Assembly (NCBI GenBank): GCA_044224905.1 | Contig: JBGAJN010000001.1 | Coordinates: 806,001 to 870,000, forward strand | DNA from: JBGAJN01 sp044224905 | GTDB lineage: Bacteria > Verrucomicrobiota > Verrucomicrobiia > Limisphaerales > JBGAJN01 | Direction: 5' to 3' | Length of the DNA: 64,000 nucleotides | Part shown: positions 1 through 8,550 of the stretch, one piece after another | Position numbering within the stretch: position 1 is the first letter of the stretch | How the letters are laid out: each line of letters opens with the position of its first letter | Translations under genes and position numbers: made by a program | The notes under the pieces: model-generated | What the model saw: the letters and a program-made list of their open reading frames with translations, nothing else | The model's database searches: none | What the model was told of the DNA's origin: nothing

Positions 1-1106
1 GCGTTGGCGCCTTGGCCGGCGGCTTTCGACGCGTTGGCGACAAGCGCGATGCCTTCCTGCTTATAGAAGTCGTCCTTGCGCGCGTATACTTCCCAGCCGA
101 GGAGCGGAGCGTCGGCTTCCTTGAACATCCACGCCTTGAAATCGCGGACGAGAATCGCCGCGTCGGAACCGGTGTAAACCTCGCAGTTCGTGTCGAAGGA
201 ATTGATCAGCGTGCCTTCGTAGTTGAACGTCACGCCACTGGCGAATTCGAACACGGCGCGCACGGTGTCGGGCACGTCGCGACCGTCTTTCCATTGGCGC
301 AACGCGCTGAAACCGGTGACGGATGTAGGCATCTCGTTGATGAACCAGCACGCGGCGTCGATCGGGTGAATGCCGAGCTCGCCCGCGATGCCGAGCGACA
401 ACTTGCTCGAGAGGCGCCAGTTGTTTTCCTTTTCGCGGTCGGGATTGGGGGAGGCGCGGCGCCAGCTCTGCTTCTTGTTGTTCTGCGCGCGGATGGAGCC
501 GAATGCGCCGATGCCGCCGCTGCGAATGAACGGCAGCACGAAGAGGCGTTGCGAATCGGACCGCTCCTGGAGGCCGGCTTGGAAGTACAGTTTCGGATTC
601 GCCTTGGCCGCAAGCGCGATGGCTTTGGCGTCTTCGAGCGTGTGCGCGATCGGAGCTTCGCAGTAGACGTGCTTCCCGGCAGCGAGTGCGTCGATGACGA
701 TCTGTTTGTGCAGGTGCGTCGGCGTGGCGATGATGACGCCCTTCACGTTCTTGTCGGCAAGGAGTTGCTTGTAATCCGTGTAGGTCGCGGCTTTCGGCGC
801 GAGTTCCTTCGAACGATTCAGAAACGCCTGATAGTTGTCGCAGATGGCGACGACCGGTGCGTTGGGCAAGCGCGCGAGCGTTTGCAAGATTTCACGACCG
901 TGTGGTCCGAGGCCGATGACGCCGCAATTCACGGGCGGCGTGGTGGTCTTATACTTGGTGGCGCCTTCCGGACCGGCTTCCGCGGCGATCAACGGGATGC
1001 CACCCATCATCGCCATCATCGTGGCGAGGGAGCTGCCTTTGAGGAAATCGCGGCGGTTCAAATCGAGGTCGGCGTTCTGGGCGTCGGAGGCGGCTTGGTC
1101 TTGCAT
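1..1106 (-). CDS. Tat-exported Gfo/Idh/MocA-family oxidoreductase-like protein, 3' end outside window
   Basis: The gene starts at an ATG at 1106 and runs off the left edge, so about 368 residues are visible and the C-terminus is missing. Residues 19-30 carry a twin-arginine signal (RRDFLKGSSL), so the protein is probably exported folded with its nucleotide. A Rossmann segment follows (NCGVIGLGPHGREIL, near residues 58-72), then ATPTHLH and YCEAPIAHTLEDA, the usual N-terminal order of the family. These proteins normally oxidise or reduce sugars or cyclitols with NAD(P). The family's EKP motif reads EAP here (Ala151), so the usual catalytic lysine is absent and a dehydrogenase activity is uncertain. 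The family assignment is firm. The substrate is unknown. Confidence 0.85.
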   Translation of the reverse strand, partial: MQDQAASDAQNADLDLNRRDFLKGSSLATMMAMMGGIPLIAAEAGPEGATKYKTTTPPVNCGVIGLGPHGREILQTLARLPNAPVVAICDNYQAFLNRSKELAPKAATYTDYKQLLADKNVKGVIIATPTHLHKQIVIDALAAGKHVYCEAPIAHTLEDAKAIALAAKANPKLYFQAGLQERSDSQRLFVLPFIRSGGIGAFGSIRAQNNKKQSWRRASPNPDREKENNWRLSSKLSLGIAGELGIHPIDAACWFINEMPTSVTGFSALRQWKDGRDVPDTVRAVFEFASGVTFNYEGTLINSFDTNCEVYTGSDAAILVRDFKAWMFKEADAPLLGWEVYARKDDFYKQEGIALVANASKAAGQGAN

Positions 1107-1150
1107 GTAAAGTGTGACGATGTTCGGGTGCAGTCTATTTTGAGGCCGGT

Positions 1151-1179
1151 AAAATCAAAGGAGCGGCGAATTAAGTCAA
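1151..1179 (-). promoter_or_regulatory. Possible promoter of the Gfo/Idh/MocA-like gene
   Basis: On the minus strand TTGACT (1179-1174) is followed after 17 nt by GATTTT (1156-1151), about 45 nt before the ATG at 1106. The -35 box is good and the -10 box poor. The rest of the 300-nt gap 1107-1406 shows no RNA gene, repeat or further ORF. Confidence 0.3.
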
Positions 1180-1355
1180 GACAGGGTTCGGTAAGAATGC
1201 TGGTCCCGGCGGTGTGAATTAGGCAGTGATCTACTGTTCGCTGGGTGAAGCTGGGCGTAAACGGGATCGAAGATGGGCAAGGGGCGCGCTACCGAGCTTG
1301 GAGTCCGAAAGCTTCAGCTGTCACCAGATTGTGACGATTTGTGCCAAATGAAGAC

Positions 1356-1383
1356 TTGCCTTGAGGTGGCTCGCTCGTAGTAT
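1356..1383 (+). promoter_or_regulatory. Possible promoter of corA
   Basis: TTGCCT (1356-1361), a 16-nt spacer and TAGTAT (1378-1383) lie just before the corA start. A start point near 1390 would leave a leader of under 20 nt. Only partial consensus matches support it. Confidence 0.35.
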
Positions 1384-1406
1384 TCGAGACATCTTGGCGC
1401 GGCAAA

Positions 1407-2429
1407 ATGCCTGAATCGCCATGTTTTGGCATGATTCAATCACTCGCATTCACAACGCAGGGCCGTTTGCACAGCAAAGAAATCGAGGCCTTTCTAATGC
1501 CCTCGTTGTTGGCGGATACCAACCTCTTCCTGTGGGTGGATCTGGAGAAAGCCACGCCGGAGGAAACCAAGCTCGTCTTGGAAGGAATATTTCATTTTCA
1601 CCCGCTGAGCATTGACGACTGCGTGACGGCTAGCCCGTCGCCGAAGGTCGAAGAATACGCGCCTAAGGAAGAAGATCGCTTCCAACCGTATCTCTTCATG
1701 GTGATCCACGCGGTGGATTACAGCCGGACCGATGGTGTGTTCGCGACGAGTGAACTGAACTTTTTCCTCGGAAAGAATTTTCTGGTGACATATCACGACA
1801 CGCCGCTGAAGAGCATCGCGACGGTTGTGGAGCGTTCCGTTCGCGGCACAGCGCACGTGGCTCGCGCTCCAGATCGCGTCGCGCACACGCTGCTCGACGC
1901 GATCGTGGAGAATTACAAGCCGGCCCTCGACGAGCTCTCGGTCGAAATCGCGGCGCTGGAAGATCGCGTTTTGCAAAGTCCGACCAAGAAGACCCTCAAC
2001 CAGCTCATCGGAATCAAAAAAGAAGTGCTGCACTTGCGGCAGATCATCGGTCCGCAGCGTGAAGTGCTCTCTCGCTTTGCTCGTGGCGAGTTTAAGCTCA
2101 TTCGCCCGCATCTGGTGCCATATTATCGCGACGTTTACGACCGGTTGAATCACATCGCCGAGCTCGCACAGAACTACACCGATTCACTCACGGGAATTCT
2201 TCAGGTTTACTTGAACATGTCCTCGAACCAGACCGGCGAAGTGGTGAAGATGCTCACGCTCATCACGCTGATCACAACTCCGCTGACATTGATTGGGACG
2301 TGGTATGGGATGAATTTCAAACACATGCCAGAGCTGGAATGGGAGCACGGTTACTGGCTCGCCGCGGTGCTGACGGTCGTGTCAACCGCTGGCACGTATG
2401 TATATTTCCGACTGAAGAAATGGTTCTGA
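1407..2429 (+). CDS. corA: CorA-family magnesium/divalent cation transporter
   Basis: The protein has 340 residues, normal for CorA. A long soluble N-terminal part ends in an extended helix (about 170-275). Two C-terminal membrane segments follow, separated by the signature loop YGMNFKHMPEL near residue 300, and the protein ends in a short basic tail (RLKKWF). CorA forms an inner-membrane pentamer that takes up Mg2+ (also Co2+ or Ni2+). The ATG at 1407 gives the full frame. An in-frame ATG at 1431 (MIQSLAF) is equally possible, since neither has a clear ribosome-binding site. The next gene, a kinase, starts 27 nt after the stop, so co-transcription is possible. Confidence 0.92.
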   Translation: MPESPCFGMIQSLAFTTQGRLHSKEIEAFLMPSLLADTNLFLWVDLEKATPEETKLVLEGIFHFHPLSIDDCVTASPSPKVEEYAPKEEDRFQPYLFMVIHAVDYSRTDGVFATSELNFFLGKNFLVTYHDTPLKSIATVVERSVRGTAHVARAPDRVAHTLLDAIVENYKPALDELSVEIAALEDRVLQSPTKKTLNQLIGIKKEVLHLRQIIGPQREVLSRFARGEFKLIRPHLVPYYRDVYDRLNHIAELAQNYTDSLTGILQVYLNMSSNQTGEVVKMLTLITLITTPLTLIGTWYGMNFKHMPELEWEHGYWLAAVLTVVSTAGTYVYFRLKKWF

Positions 2430-2456
2430 GGAACGTGAATCGCGTTCCGCGTTGAA

Positions 2457-3743
2457 ATGGCCACGCCAAAGTCCAGTTTTCTCGACAAAGTCCTCGGCCG
2501 CATCGCGCGGCTCGACAAAGAAGGCTTGCAGACCGTCGTGCAGCGGCTCGCGCGGGAGCGCACCTTTCTCGAAACGCTGTTCAACACGATCGAAGACGGC
2601 GTGCTGGTCGTCGATGAAGCGGGGCGCGTGCTCTATTTCAATCAAGCTGTCACGCGGCTCCTCGGCGCGCAGCCGGACACCGAAGAGCATCACATCAGCG
2701 AGCTGCTTCCGGACATCGACTGGCAAAAACTCGCCGCCATCGACGCCGCAGGTGGTCAACGCGTCGTACGGCAGGAATTTGAAGTGAGTTATCCGCGGCC
2801 GCGTTTTCTGCGTCTCTACGCGGCGCCGCTGGACGGCGAAGCCACTGGGACCGCGGGCGTCGCGCTGATTCTGAACGACGCCACCGAGGCGCGGCAGAAA
2901 ACGTTTGAGACGATCGAAAGTGAGCGCATCCATGCGTTGACACTGCTCGCGGCGAGTGTCGCTCACGAGATCGGCAACCCGCTCAACGCGCTGCACATTC
3001 ACCTTCAACTGATGGAGCGCGAGTTGAAGAAGCTCCGCCAGACCAGCGGTGAATGGCCACAGAGTGCCACTGTAGTGAGTGCGCGTCCGCGTTCGCAGGC
3101 GCGCGCGGTTCGCAATGAGGCGCAGGAAATTCTCGGCAAGTTGGACAGTTACCTCGACGTCGCAAAAGGCGAGATCTCGCGGCTCGATTACATCGTCACC
3201 CAATTTCTCCAAGCTATCCGCCCGAGCCCTCCGCAGTTGAAGCCGTGTTCCCTCAACGACGTTGTCGAGGACACGGTGAATCTGCTTCGGCCCGAATTAG
3301 AAAATCGCGGACTGGTCCTGAAGCAGCGCCTCGCGCGGGCGCTCACCTCGGTGCCGCTCGACGCGGCGCAGATCAAGCAAGTTCTTGTGAATCTCATCAA
3401 GAACGCGATGCAGGCTATGACCAAGGGCGGCGCGCTGATGTTGCAGACGGGCGAAAGCGACGACGGCGTGTGGGTGAGCATCGCCGACACTGGGGGCGGC
3501 ATTCCGCCGGAGCAGTTGAACCGGATCTTTGAACCGTTTTACACAACGAAGAAAAAAGGTTCGGGCCTTGGCTTAATGATTGTGCAACGCATCGTGCGCG
3601 AACACGGTGGGAAGATCGATCTGGAGAGCAACGTGGGTGAAGGCACGACGTTCCGCATCTGGTTGCCGTCGCATCAGCGTAAGACGCGATTGCTGGGAGC
3701 GCCGGCGGCTAAGGAAGGCAAGGCAACGGAAACGCGCGAGTGA
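2457..3743 (+). CDS. PAS-domain sensor histidine kinase, NtrB-like
   Basis: This 428-residue cytoplasmic kinase has no membrane segment. A PAS domain covers about residues 36-145 (NTIEDGVLVVDEAGRVLYFN). The dimerisation/phosphotransfer domain has His170 in VAHEIGNPLNALH. The ATP-binding domain shows the N box NLIKNAMQAM near 310, DTGGGI near 343 and GSGLGLMIVQRIV. A Pro/Arg-rich insert of roughly 25-30 residues (about 195-222) separates the H-box helix from the second helix (LDYIVTQFLQAIRP). Partner and context: the sigma-54 response regulator begins 23 nt downstream, so this is an NtrB/NtrC-type pair. The signal it senses is unknown, but the following genes point to envelope polysaccharide. 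Confidence 0.93.
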   Translation: MATPKSSFLDKVLGRIARLDKEGLQTVVQRLARERTFLETLFNTIEDGVLVVDEAGRVLYFNQAVTRLLGAQPDTEEHHISELLPDIDWQKLAAIDAAGGQRVVRQEFEVSYPRPRFLRLYAAPLDGEATGTAGVALILNDATEARQKTFETIESERIHALTLLAASVAHEIGNPLNALHIHLQLMERELKKLRQTSGEWPQSATVVSARPRSQARAVRNEAQEILGKLDSYLDVAKGEISRLDYIVTQFLQAIRPSPPQLKPCSLNDVVEDTVNLLRPELENRGLVLKQRLARALTSVPLDAAQIKQVLVNLIKNAMQAMTKGGALMLQTGESDDGVWVSIADTGGGIPPEQLNRIFEPFYTTKKKGSGLGLMIVQRIVREHGGKIDLESNVGEGTTFRIWLPSHQRKTRLLGAPAAKEGKATETRE

Positions 3744-3766
3744 AAAGCTTCGCCTGAAATTTCGCG

Positions 3767-5143
3767 ATGAATCTGAAACCGACATTGTTGATCGTGGATG
3801 ACGAGAAGCCGACGCGCGAGGGCTTGCGCGCGGCGCTTGAAGATCGTTTCGACGTTTACATCGCCGAGGACGCGGCAACCGCGATGGGCTTGCTGGAGAA
3901 GGAAAACTTCGCGGTCATGCTCACGGATTTTCGCATGCCCAATGAAGACGGGATGAAGCTGATCAAGCGCGCCAAGTCCCTTCCGAAGCCGCCGGTGTGC
4001 ATCTTGATGACCGCGTACGGTTCCGAAGAAGTGGCGGTGCTGGCGATGAAGAACGGTGCGGACGACTACATTCCCAAAGGTCGGATGCAGATCGACGAAC
4101 TCGAACTCCGCATCGCCAAAGCACTGAAATCTCAGACGCTGGAAGTCGAGAACAAGTCGCTCCACGAGCAGCTCGATTCAAAGTTCGGCGTGGAAAATAT
4201 CATCGGTGATTCGCCGGTGATGCACGAACTGCTGGAGACCGTGAAGCAGGTGGCTCCGACGCGCGCGACGGTTTTGATTCGCGGCGAAAGCGGCACCGGC
4301 AAGGAGCTCATCGCAAAAGCAATTCATCAACTCAGCACGCGTTCGCGCGGGGCGATGATCAGCGTGCATTGCGCGGCATTGCCCGCAAACTTGCTTGAGA
4401 GCGAGTTGTTCGGCCACGAAAAGGGCGCGTTCACCGGCGCGCACGAACGTCGCATTGGCCGCGTGGAGCAGGCGCAGGGTGGGACGCTGTTCCTCGATGA
4501 AATCGGCGAGATCGACGCTACGATTCAGATCAAGCTGCTGCGATTTCTTGGCGAGAGAACTTTTGAGCGGGTCGGTTCGAGTAAGACGCTGACTGCGGAT
4601 GTTCGGTTGGTGGCGGCGACGAACAAGAATCTCCAGGAGTTGGTGCGCGCCGGTCAATTCCGCGAAGATCTGTATTATCGCCTGCGGGTCGTGGAGTTGG
4701 TGTTGCCGCCGCTGCGCGACCGCATGAGCGATGTGCCTTTGCTGGCGCACGCGTTCCTGAAGGAGTCGGCGCGGGAGAATGAAAAGCCCGTGAACGATTT
4801 CACCATGGATGCGCTCGAAGCGCTCATGAAACACTCCTGGCCGGGGAACGTTCGTGAGTTGCGCAGTGCGATTGAACACGCGGTGGCGTTTGCCCGCGGG
4901 GAGCGCGTTTCGTTGCGCGATTTGCCGGCGGATATTCGGCAGCCGACGCCGCAGCCGGTGGCGTTGTTGACGGCTGGCGCGCCAAGTGACGAGACGGTGA
5001 CGGTTTCCGAGGCGGAGAAACAATTAGTTATTCGCGCCTTGAAGGAGTCGCGGGGAAATCGCACGCTGGCCGCCAAAAAAATCGGCATTAGCCGCCGGAC
5101 CTTGCACCGCAAACTGCACACGTATCATTTGGAAGGGTTTTAA
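3767..5143 (+). CDS. Sigma-54-dependent response regulator, NtrC family
   Basis: The 458-residue protein has a receiver domain with Asp11/Asp12, phospho-acceptor Asp54 (LTDFRMP), Thr82 and Lys104. An AAA+ domain follows, with Walker A GESGTGKE near 172-179, an intact sigma-54 contact loop GAFTGA near 220 and Walker B TLFLDEIGEID. It ends in a Fis-type helix-turn-helix (GNRTLAAKKIGISRRTLHRK). All parts needed for phosphorylation-controlled activation of RNA polymerase with sigma-54 are present. The kinase lies immediately upstream. A membrane glycosyltransferase-like gene starts 6 nt after the stop, so the regulator is co-transcribed with an envelope gene. No clear -24/-12 target promoter was found nearby. 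Confidence 0.95.
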   Translation: MNLKPTLLIVDDEKPTREGLRAALEDRFDVYIAEDAATAMGLLEKENFAVMLTDFRMPNEDGMKLIKRAKSLPKPPVCILMTAYGSEEVAVLAMKNGADDYIPKGRMQIDELELRIAKALKSQTLEVENKSLHEQLDSKFGVENIIGDSPVMHELLETVKQVAPTRATVLIRGESGTGKELIAKAIHQLSTRSRGAMISVHCAALPANLLESELFGHEKGAFTGAHERRIGRVEQAQGGTLFLDEIGEIDATIQIKLLRFLGERTFERVGSSKTLTADVRLVAATNKNLQELVRAGQFREDLYYRLRVVELVLPPLRDRMSDVPLLAHAFLKESARENEKPVNDFTMDALEALMKHSWPGNVRELRSAIEHAVAFARGERVSLRDLPADIRQPTPQPVALLTAGAPSDETVTVSEAEKQLVIRALKESRGNRTLAAKKIGISRRTLHRKLHTYHLEGF

Positions 5144-5149
5144 ATTCAT

Positions 5150-6994
5150 ATGCTGCCAATTCAGGAGATCATCCACAAATTCGAGGAGGGCGCTGGCAAG
5201 GGAATCATCCGCGCCATTTTTGCGGTGACGGTGTTGGGGGCGCTGTGGGTGGCGTATGAGTTTCGTCAGTTCCGTAACATGGGTGCCCCTGAAGCGATGG
5301 ATGCGGCTCAGGTGGCGCGGAATCTTTCGCGCGGAGAAGGTTTCACCACCCGGAACATCCGGCCGCTGAGCATGTGGTTGGTAAAGCAGAAGAAGCTTGC
5401 TGATCGTGGCGAAGGTGTGGTGGCCGCCGAAGCTGCTGGAGTTGCGCGGCGTGAGCGGGACATGGCCATGGTGCGGACTCCGCATCCTGACCTGGCTAAT
5501 GCGCCGGTGTATCCGCTGGTGTTGGCCGGATGGATGCGCATGGTGCCATTTCAGTTTGAGATTCCAAAAACCCAGGGGCGATTCACGCGTTATCAACCAG
5601 ATTTGATGATCGCCGTTTTAAATCAGATTTTTCTCGTCGTGGCGGCGGTGCAGATATTTTTCCTCGGGAGGAGATTGTTCGATTCGTCGGTCGCATGGGT
5701 TTCGGCGGCGGTGTTTATGTTTTCGGAAATGTACTGGCGATTCAGTGTGTCGGGACTTCCGACGTTGTTGGTAATTGTAATTTTTCTCGGACTGGTATCA
5801 TTGCTGGTTCGGTTGGAGCAGGCGGCCCGCGAAGGTCGGGGTAATGCAGTGTATTATGTTGGAATGGGTCTCGCCGTCGGTGCGGTGATGGCGCTGGGGA
5901 CTTTGACGTTGTACTCGTTCGGTTGGCTGATGGTGCCGGTGTTCCTGTTTCTGATTTTTTATCAGGGCAAACGGCGCGGTCTGGCAGCGGTGGCCGCAGT
6001 GGTGGTGTTTATTGCGGCTTTGAGTCCTTGGTTGGCGCGGAACTATCAGTTGAGCGGTCGTTTTTTTGGAGTGGCGGGGTACGCTCTGTCTGCAGATAGC
6101 GGGGTGGCTAGTGCGCGTTTGGAGCGGAGTTTGGAACCGCAAGAGGATCTCAAGAAAGTTGGGTTTACGGGCTATCGCGTCAAGTTTTTGGCTAACGGAG
6201 CGGAGTTGCTAAAGAACCAGGTGCCAAGGCTGGGTGGAAGCTGGGTTACTGCTTTGTTCCTCGCGGGATTGTTCATTCGTTTTCGAAGCCCGGCATTGGG
6301 CCGGTTGAGGGTTTTTCTACTGATGGCTCTGGCGACACTGCTTGTGGTGCAGGCACTCGGTCGGACACATTTGTCGACGGCGAATCCCTTGGGCAACGAT
6401 TTCACGTCGGAGAACCTATTGGCGGTGGTGGCGCCTCTAGTTTTTGTGTTCGGCGTGGGAATGTTTTATTTGTTGTTAGACCAAATGCGGCTGCCGTTTC
6501 CGCAGGTGCGCATCTTTGTTGTGGCTGGTTTCGTAATGGTGGCATCGCTGCCAATGTTGTTCACGATTCCACAGCCGGTTTTCCCTTTAATGTATCCCCC
6601 GTATTATCCGCCATTGATTCAGAAGACTAGCGGGTACATGACCGAGCAAGAGTTGATGATGAGCGACATTCCAGCCGCGGTGGCGTGGTACGGTAATCGG
6701 CAGTGCGTGGCCCTGACTCTCGACATGAAGAAAGACTTTTTTAGCATCAACGACTTTGAGAAATCCATTCAAGGATTGTACCTGACGCCGGTCACCTTGG
6801 ATGCGAAGTTCCTGAGCGATATGCTTGGCGGTGGGAAAAATACTTGGGGTCTGATGTTGTTCGAAAGTTTGGGCCGTCGGGAAATTCCTCCAGATTTCCC
6901 ATTGCGAGCAAATCCGCCGGGTTTCTTTCCGGGAACCCTTGCAGATCAGCTTTTTCTTAGTGATCACCCGCGTTGGAATGCCCGTGGCGACTAG
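5150..6994 (+). CDS. Multi-spanning membrane protein, glycosyltransferase-39/ArnT-like
   Basis: The 614-residue protein begins with a cytoplasmic stretch and a first membrane helix (about residues 20-38). Next comes an exported loop with acidic residues and AAQVARNLSRGEGF, resembling the first loop of GT39/ArnT lipid-linked sugar transferases. Roughly ten hydrophobic segments follow to about residue 480, then a soluble C-terminal domain. Such proteins transfer a sugar from a polyprenyl carrier at the outer face of the inner membrane. It sits 6 nt after the NtrC-like gene and before the polysaccharide export genes, which fits a role in surface glycan synthesis. Sequence similarity is by overall pattern only, so the donor and acceptor are unknown. 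Confidence 0.65.
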   Translation: MLPIQEIIHKFEEGAGKGIIRAIFAVTVLGALWVAYEFRQFRNMGAPEAMDAAQVARNLSRGEGFTTRNIRPLSMWLVKQKKLADRGEGVVAAEAAGVARRERDMAMVRTPHPDLANAPVYPLVLAGWMRMVPFQFEIPKTQGRFTRYQPDLMIAVLNQIFLVVAAVQIFFLGRRLFDSSVAWVSAAVFMFSEMYWRFSVSGLPTLLVIVIFLGLVSLLVRLEQAAREGRGNAVYYVGMGLAVGAVMALGTLTLYSFGWLMVPVFLFLIFYQGKRRGLAAVAAVVVFIAALSPWLARNYQLSGRFFGVAGYALSADSGVASARLERSLEPQEDLKKVGFTGYRVKFLANGAELLKNQVPRLGGSWVTALFLAGLFIRFRSPALGRLRVFLLMALATLLVVQALGRTHLSTANPLGNDFTSENLLAVVAPLVFVFGVGMFYLLLDQMRLPFPQVRIFVVAGFVMVASLPMLFTIPQPVFPLMYPPYYPPLIQKTSGYMTEQELMMSDIPAAVAWYGNRQCVALTLDMKKDFFSINDFEKSIQGLYLTPVTLDAKFLSDMLGGGKNTWGLMLFESLGRREIPPDFPLRANPPGFFPGTLADQLFLSDHPRWNARGD

Positions 6995-7013
6995 GTTTGA
7001 TCTCGTGACTGGC

Positions 7014-7044
7014 GGCCAAAAAATGCCGTCGGCCAAAAAATGCC
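7014..7044 (+). repeat. Two tandem copies of a 14-nt direct repeat upstream of the barrel gene
   Basis: GGCCAAAAAATGCC occurs at 7014-7027 and again at 7031-7044 (17-nt period), about 60-90 nt upstream of the -35 box at 7103. Two identical sites at this position could be regulator-binding sites. The copies are exact. The function is inferred. Confidence 0.6.
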
Positions 7045-7102
7045 ATTTCAGGTGGAAGCCGCTTTTGCCGAAATATTTGGTGGACGACCGACAGAATTGT
7101 AT

Positions 7103-7131
7103 TTGACAAGGGTTTGGCTAAAACGTAGAAC
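7103..7131 (+). promoter_or_regulatory. Sigma-70-type promoter of the outer-membrane barrel gene
   Basis: A perfect -35 hexamer TTGACA (7103-7108), a 17-nt spacer and TAGAAC (7126-7131, four of six matches) predict a start near 7138. The leader would be about 57 nt before the ATG at 7195. This is the best housekeeping-type promoter in the polysaccharide block. It separates the export genes from the regulator operon. Confidence 0.65.
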
Positions 7132-7194
7132 GCCCGTCGAGCGTTAATGTCCGGATGTAAATTTGCATAGCAGTTGAGTCGAAAGAATTAAGAT

Positions 7195-8484
7195 ATGAAA
7201 AAAATCGCCGCATTTGCCAGCTTCGCTGCCTTCGGTGCCATGAGCTTGCCGCTCGCGCAGGCCCAGTCGACGTACAGTTTGGCGCCCCAGCTGAGCCAAC
7301 AGGAGCTGAGTAAGCCGTGGAGCATTTCCGCCTCGTTGCGTGGATTTTACGACGACAACTGGAATACAGCCAATAAGGCGCTCAATCCTCAGCACAGCTT
7401 TGGTGGTGAGATTTCGCCTGCGTTTTCGCTCAATCTGCCGATGGAGCAGACCTACATCGGCTTGAACGCGCGCTATACGGGCCGCTATTATGAAAACCGC
7501 GCCAACAATTCTTGGGAAAACGAATTCCAGTTTGGTGCTGTGTTGAACCATCAGTTCTCGGAGCGGTTTAAGCTCGAGTTCAACGATTCCTTTGTCTATT
7601 CCCAAAATCCGGATGTCATTAACGCGCCGAACACCGCTTTCGCGACTCCTCTTCGCAGTAACCAAAACAGCAAGCGCAACAGCGCTAATATCAATTTTAC
7701 GTTTGGGTTGACCCCCACCGTCAGCTTGGTTTTGGGCTATGGCAACAATTGGTACTCTTATCAGCAAAAGGGAAACGCTTCGCTCTCTGCGTTGCTTGAC
7801 CGCGTTGAGCACAACGTTCCTTTGAGCGTCCGCTGGCAGGTCAAGCCGTCGACGACGTTGATCGCTGGCTATGCATACGGTCGGACGGATTATTTGAGCT
7901 CCGAGTTTCTTGATGTGGCTGGCACGGTTGCGCCGAAGACCCGTAATAGTGAATCGCACTATGGTTTCTTGGGGGTAGATCATGCATTTACCGAAACTCT
8001 GTCTGCCTCGGTGCGTGGCGGTGCGCAGTACGTGATGTACCCGAATGCTGCGGCGAATGCTGCTGGCAGCTCGGTGTCGCCCTATGTGGATGCGAGTTTG
8101 AATTGGTCCTATCGTCCGAGCGCGTACGTCGCGTTGGGTGTGCGGCATTCGCGAAATGCAACGGACGTTGCCTTCGACCCGATCAACAATCCGATCACGG
8201 ACCAGGAATCCACGACCGTTTACCTCAATGTCAGTCATCCTATCACGCCGAAGTTGACGGTTAGTGCTTTGGCCCAAGCTCAGTTCTCGAGCTTCAATCG
8301 AGTGGGCGGTAACATTGGCGAAAACTACTATTTGGCGGGTCTGACGTTTGCCTACAGCATCAATCAATTCCTCTCTGCGGAAGCTGGCTACAATTATGAT
8401 CGTCTGACTTCCGATCTCGATTCGACGAGTCTTCGTTCGTACAGCCGCAATCGCGTGTTTCTTGGCTTGCGTGCGACCTATTAA
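7195..8484 (+). CDS. Outer-membrane beta-barrel protein of the exopolysaccharide locus
   Basis: The 429-residue protein has a classic signal peptide cut after about residue 24 (LPLAQAQS). Alternating hydrophobic/polar strands follow, rich in Tyr, Phe, Asn and Ser, and the protein ends in an aromatic residue after YSRNRVFLGLRATY, as outer-membrane barrels do. It resembles the barrel proteins encoded beside Wza/Wzc-type export genes in many EPS loci (EpsL-like), where they are thought to help polymer leave the cell. It has its own promoter upstream and a strong terminator 26 nt after the stop, so it may be made in excess of the downstream kinase. The barrel assignment rests on composition and the C-terminal residue. 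Confidence 0.75.
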   Translation: MKKIAAFASFAAFGAMSLPLAQAQSTYSLAPQLSQQELSKPWSISASLRGFYDDNWNTANKALNPQHSFGGEISPAFSLNLPMEQTYIGLNARYTGRYYENRANNSWENEFQFGAVLNHQFSERFKLEFNDSFVYSQNPDVINAPNTAFATPLRSNQNSKRNSANINFTFGLTPTVSLVLGYGNNWYSYQQKGNASLSALLDRVEHNVPLSVRWQVKPSTTLIAGYAYGRTDYLSSEFLDVAGTVAPKTRNSESHYGFLGVDHAFTETLSASVRGGAQYVMYPNAAANAAGSSVSPYVDASLNWSYRPSAYVALGVRHSRNATDVAFDPINNPITDQESTTVYLNVSHPITPKLTVSALAQAQFSSFNRVGGNIGENYYLAGLTFAYSINQFLSAEAGYNYDRLTSDLDSTSLRSYSRNRVFLGLRATY

Positions 8485-8510
8485 TACGATTTAATCTCAC
8501 AACTATACGG

Positions 8511-8547
8511 GAGGCTGGAATGATAACCTTCTAGCCTCTTTTTTTTT
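8511..8547 (+). terminator. Intrinsic terminator/attenuator between barrel and tyrosine-kinase genes
   Basis: A 10-bp stem (8511-8520 with 8529-8538, one G-U pair) and an 8-nt loop are followed by nine consecutive T (8539-8547). The kinase ATG is at 8551, only 3 nt further on, so read-through transcripts carry this hairpin where a ribosome-binding site would be. Confidence 0.85.
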
Positions 8548-8550
8548 GTC

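Noticed and set aside
7014..7044. CRISPR-like repeat
   Set aside because: There are only two copies of 14 nt with a 3-nt spacer and no cas genes in the window.
7054..7068. Possible sigma-54 promoter (GG...GC) upstream of the barrel gene
   Set aside because: The GG and GC elements are 11 nt apart, not 10, and the flanking bases do not match TGGCAC-N5-TTGC. A clear TTGACA promoter lies 40 nt downstream.
6995..7194. ops (GGCGGTAGC) element for RfaH in the polysaccharide leader
   Set aside because: No such sequence is visible. Antitermination is therefore only an inference from the terminator position.
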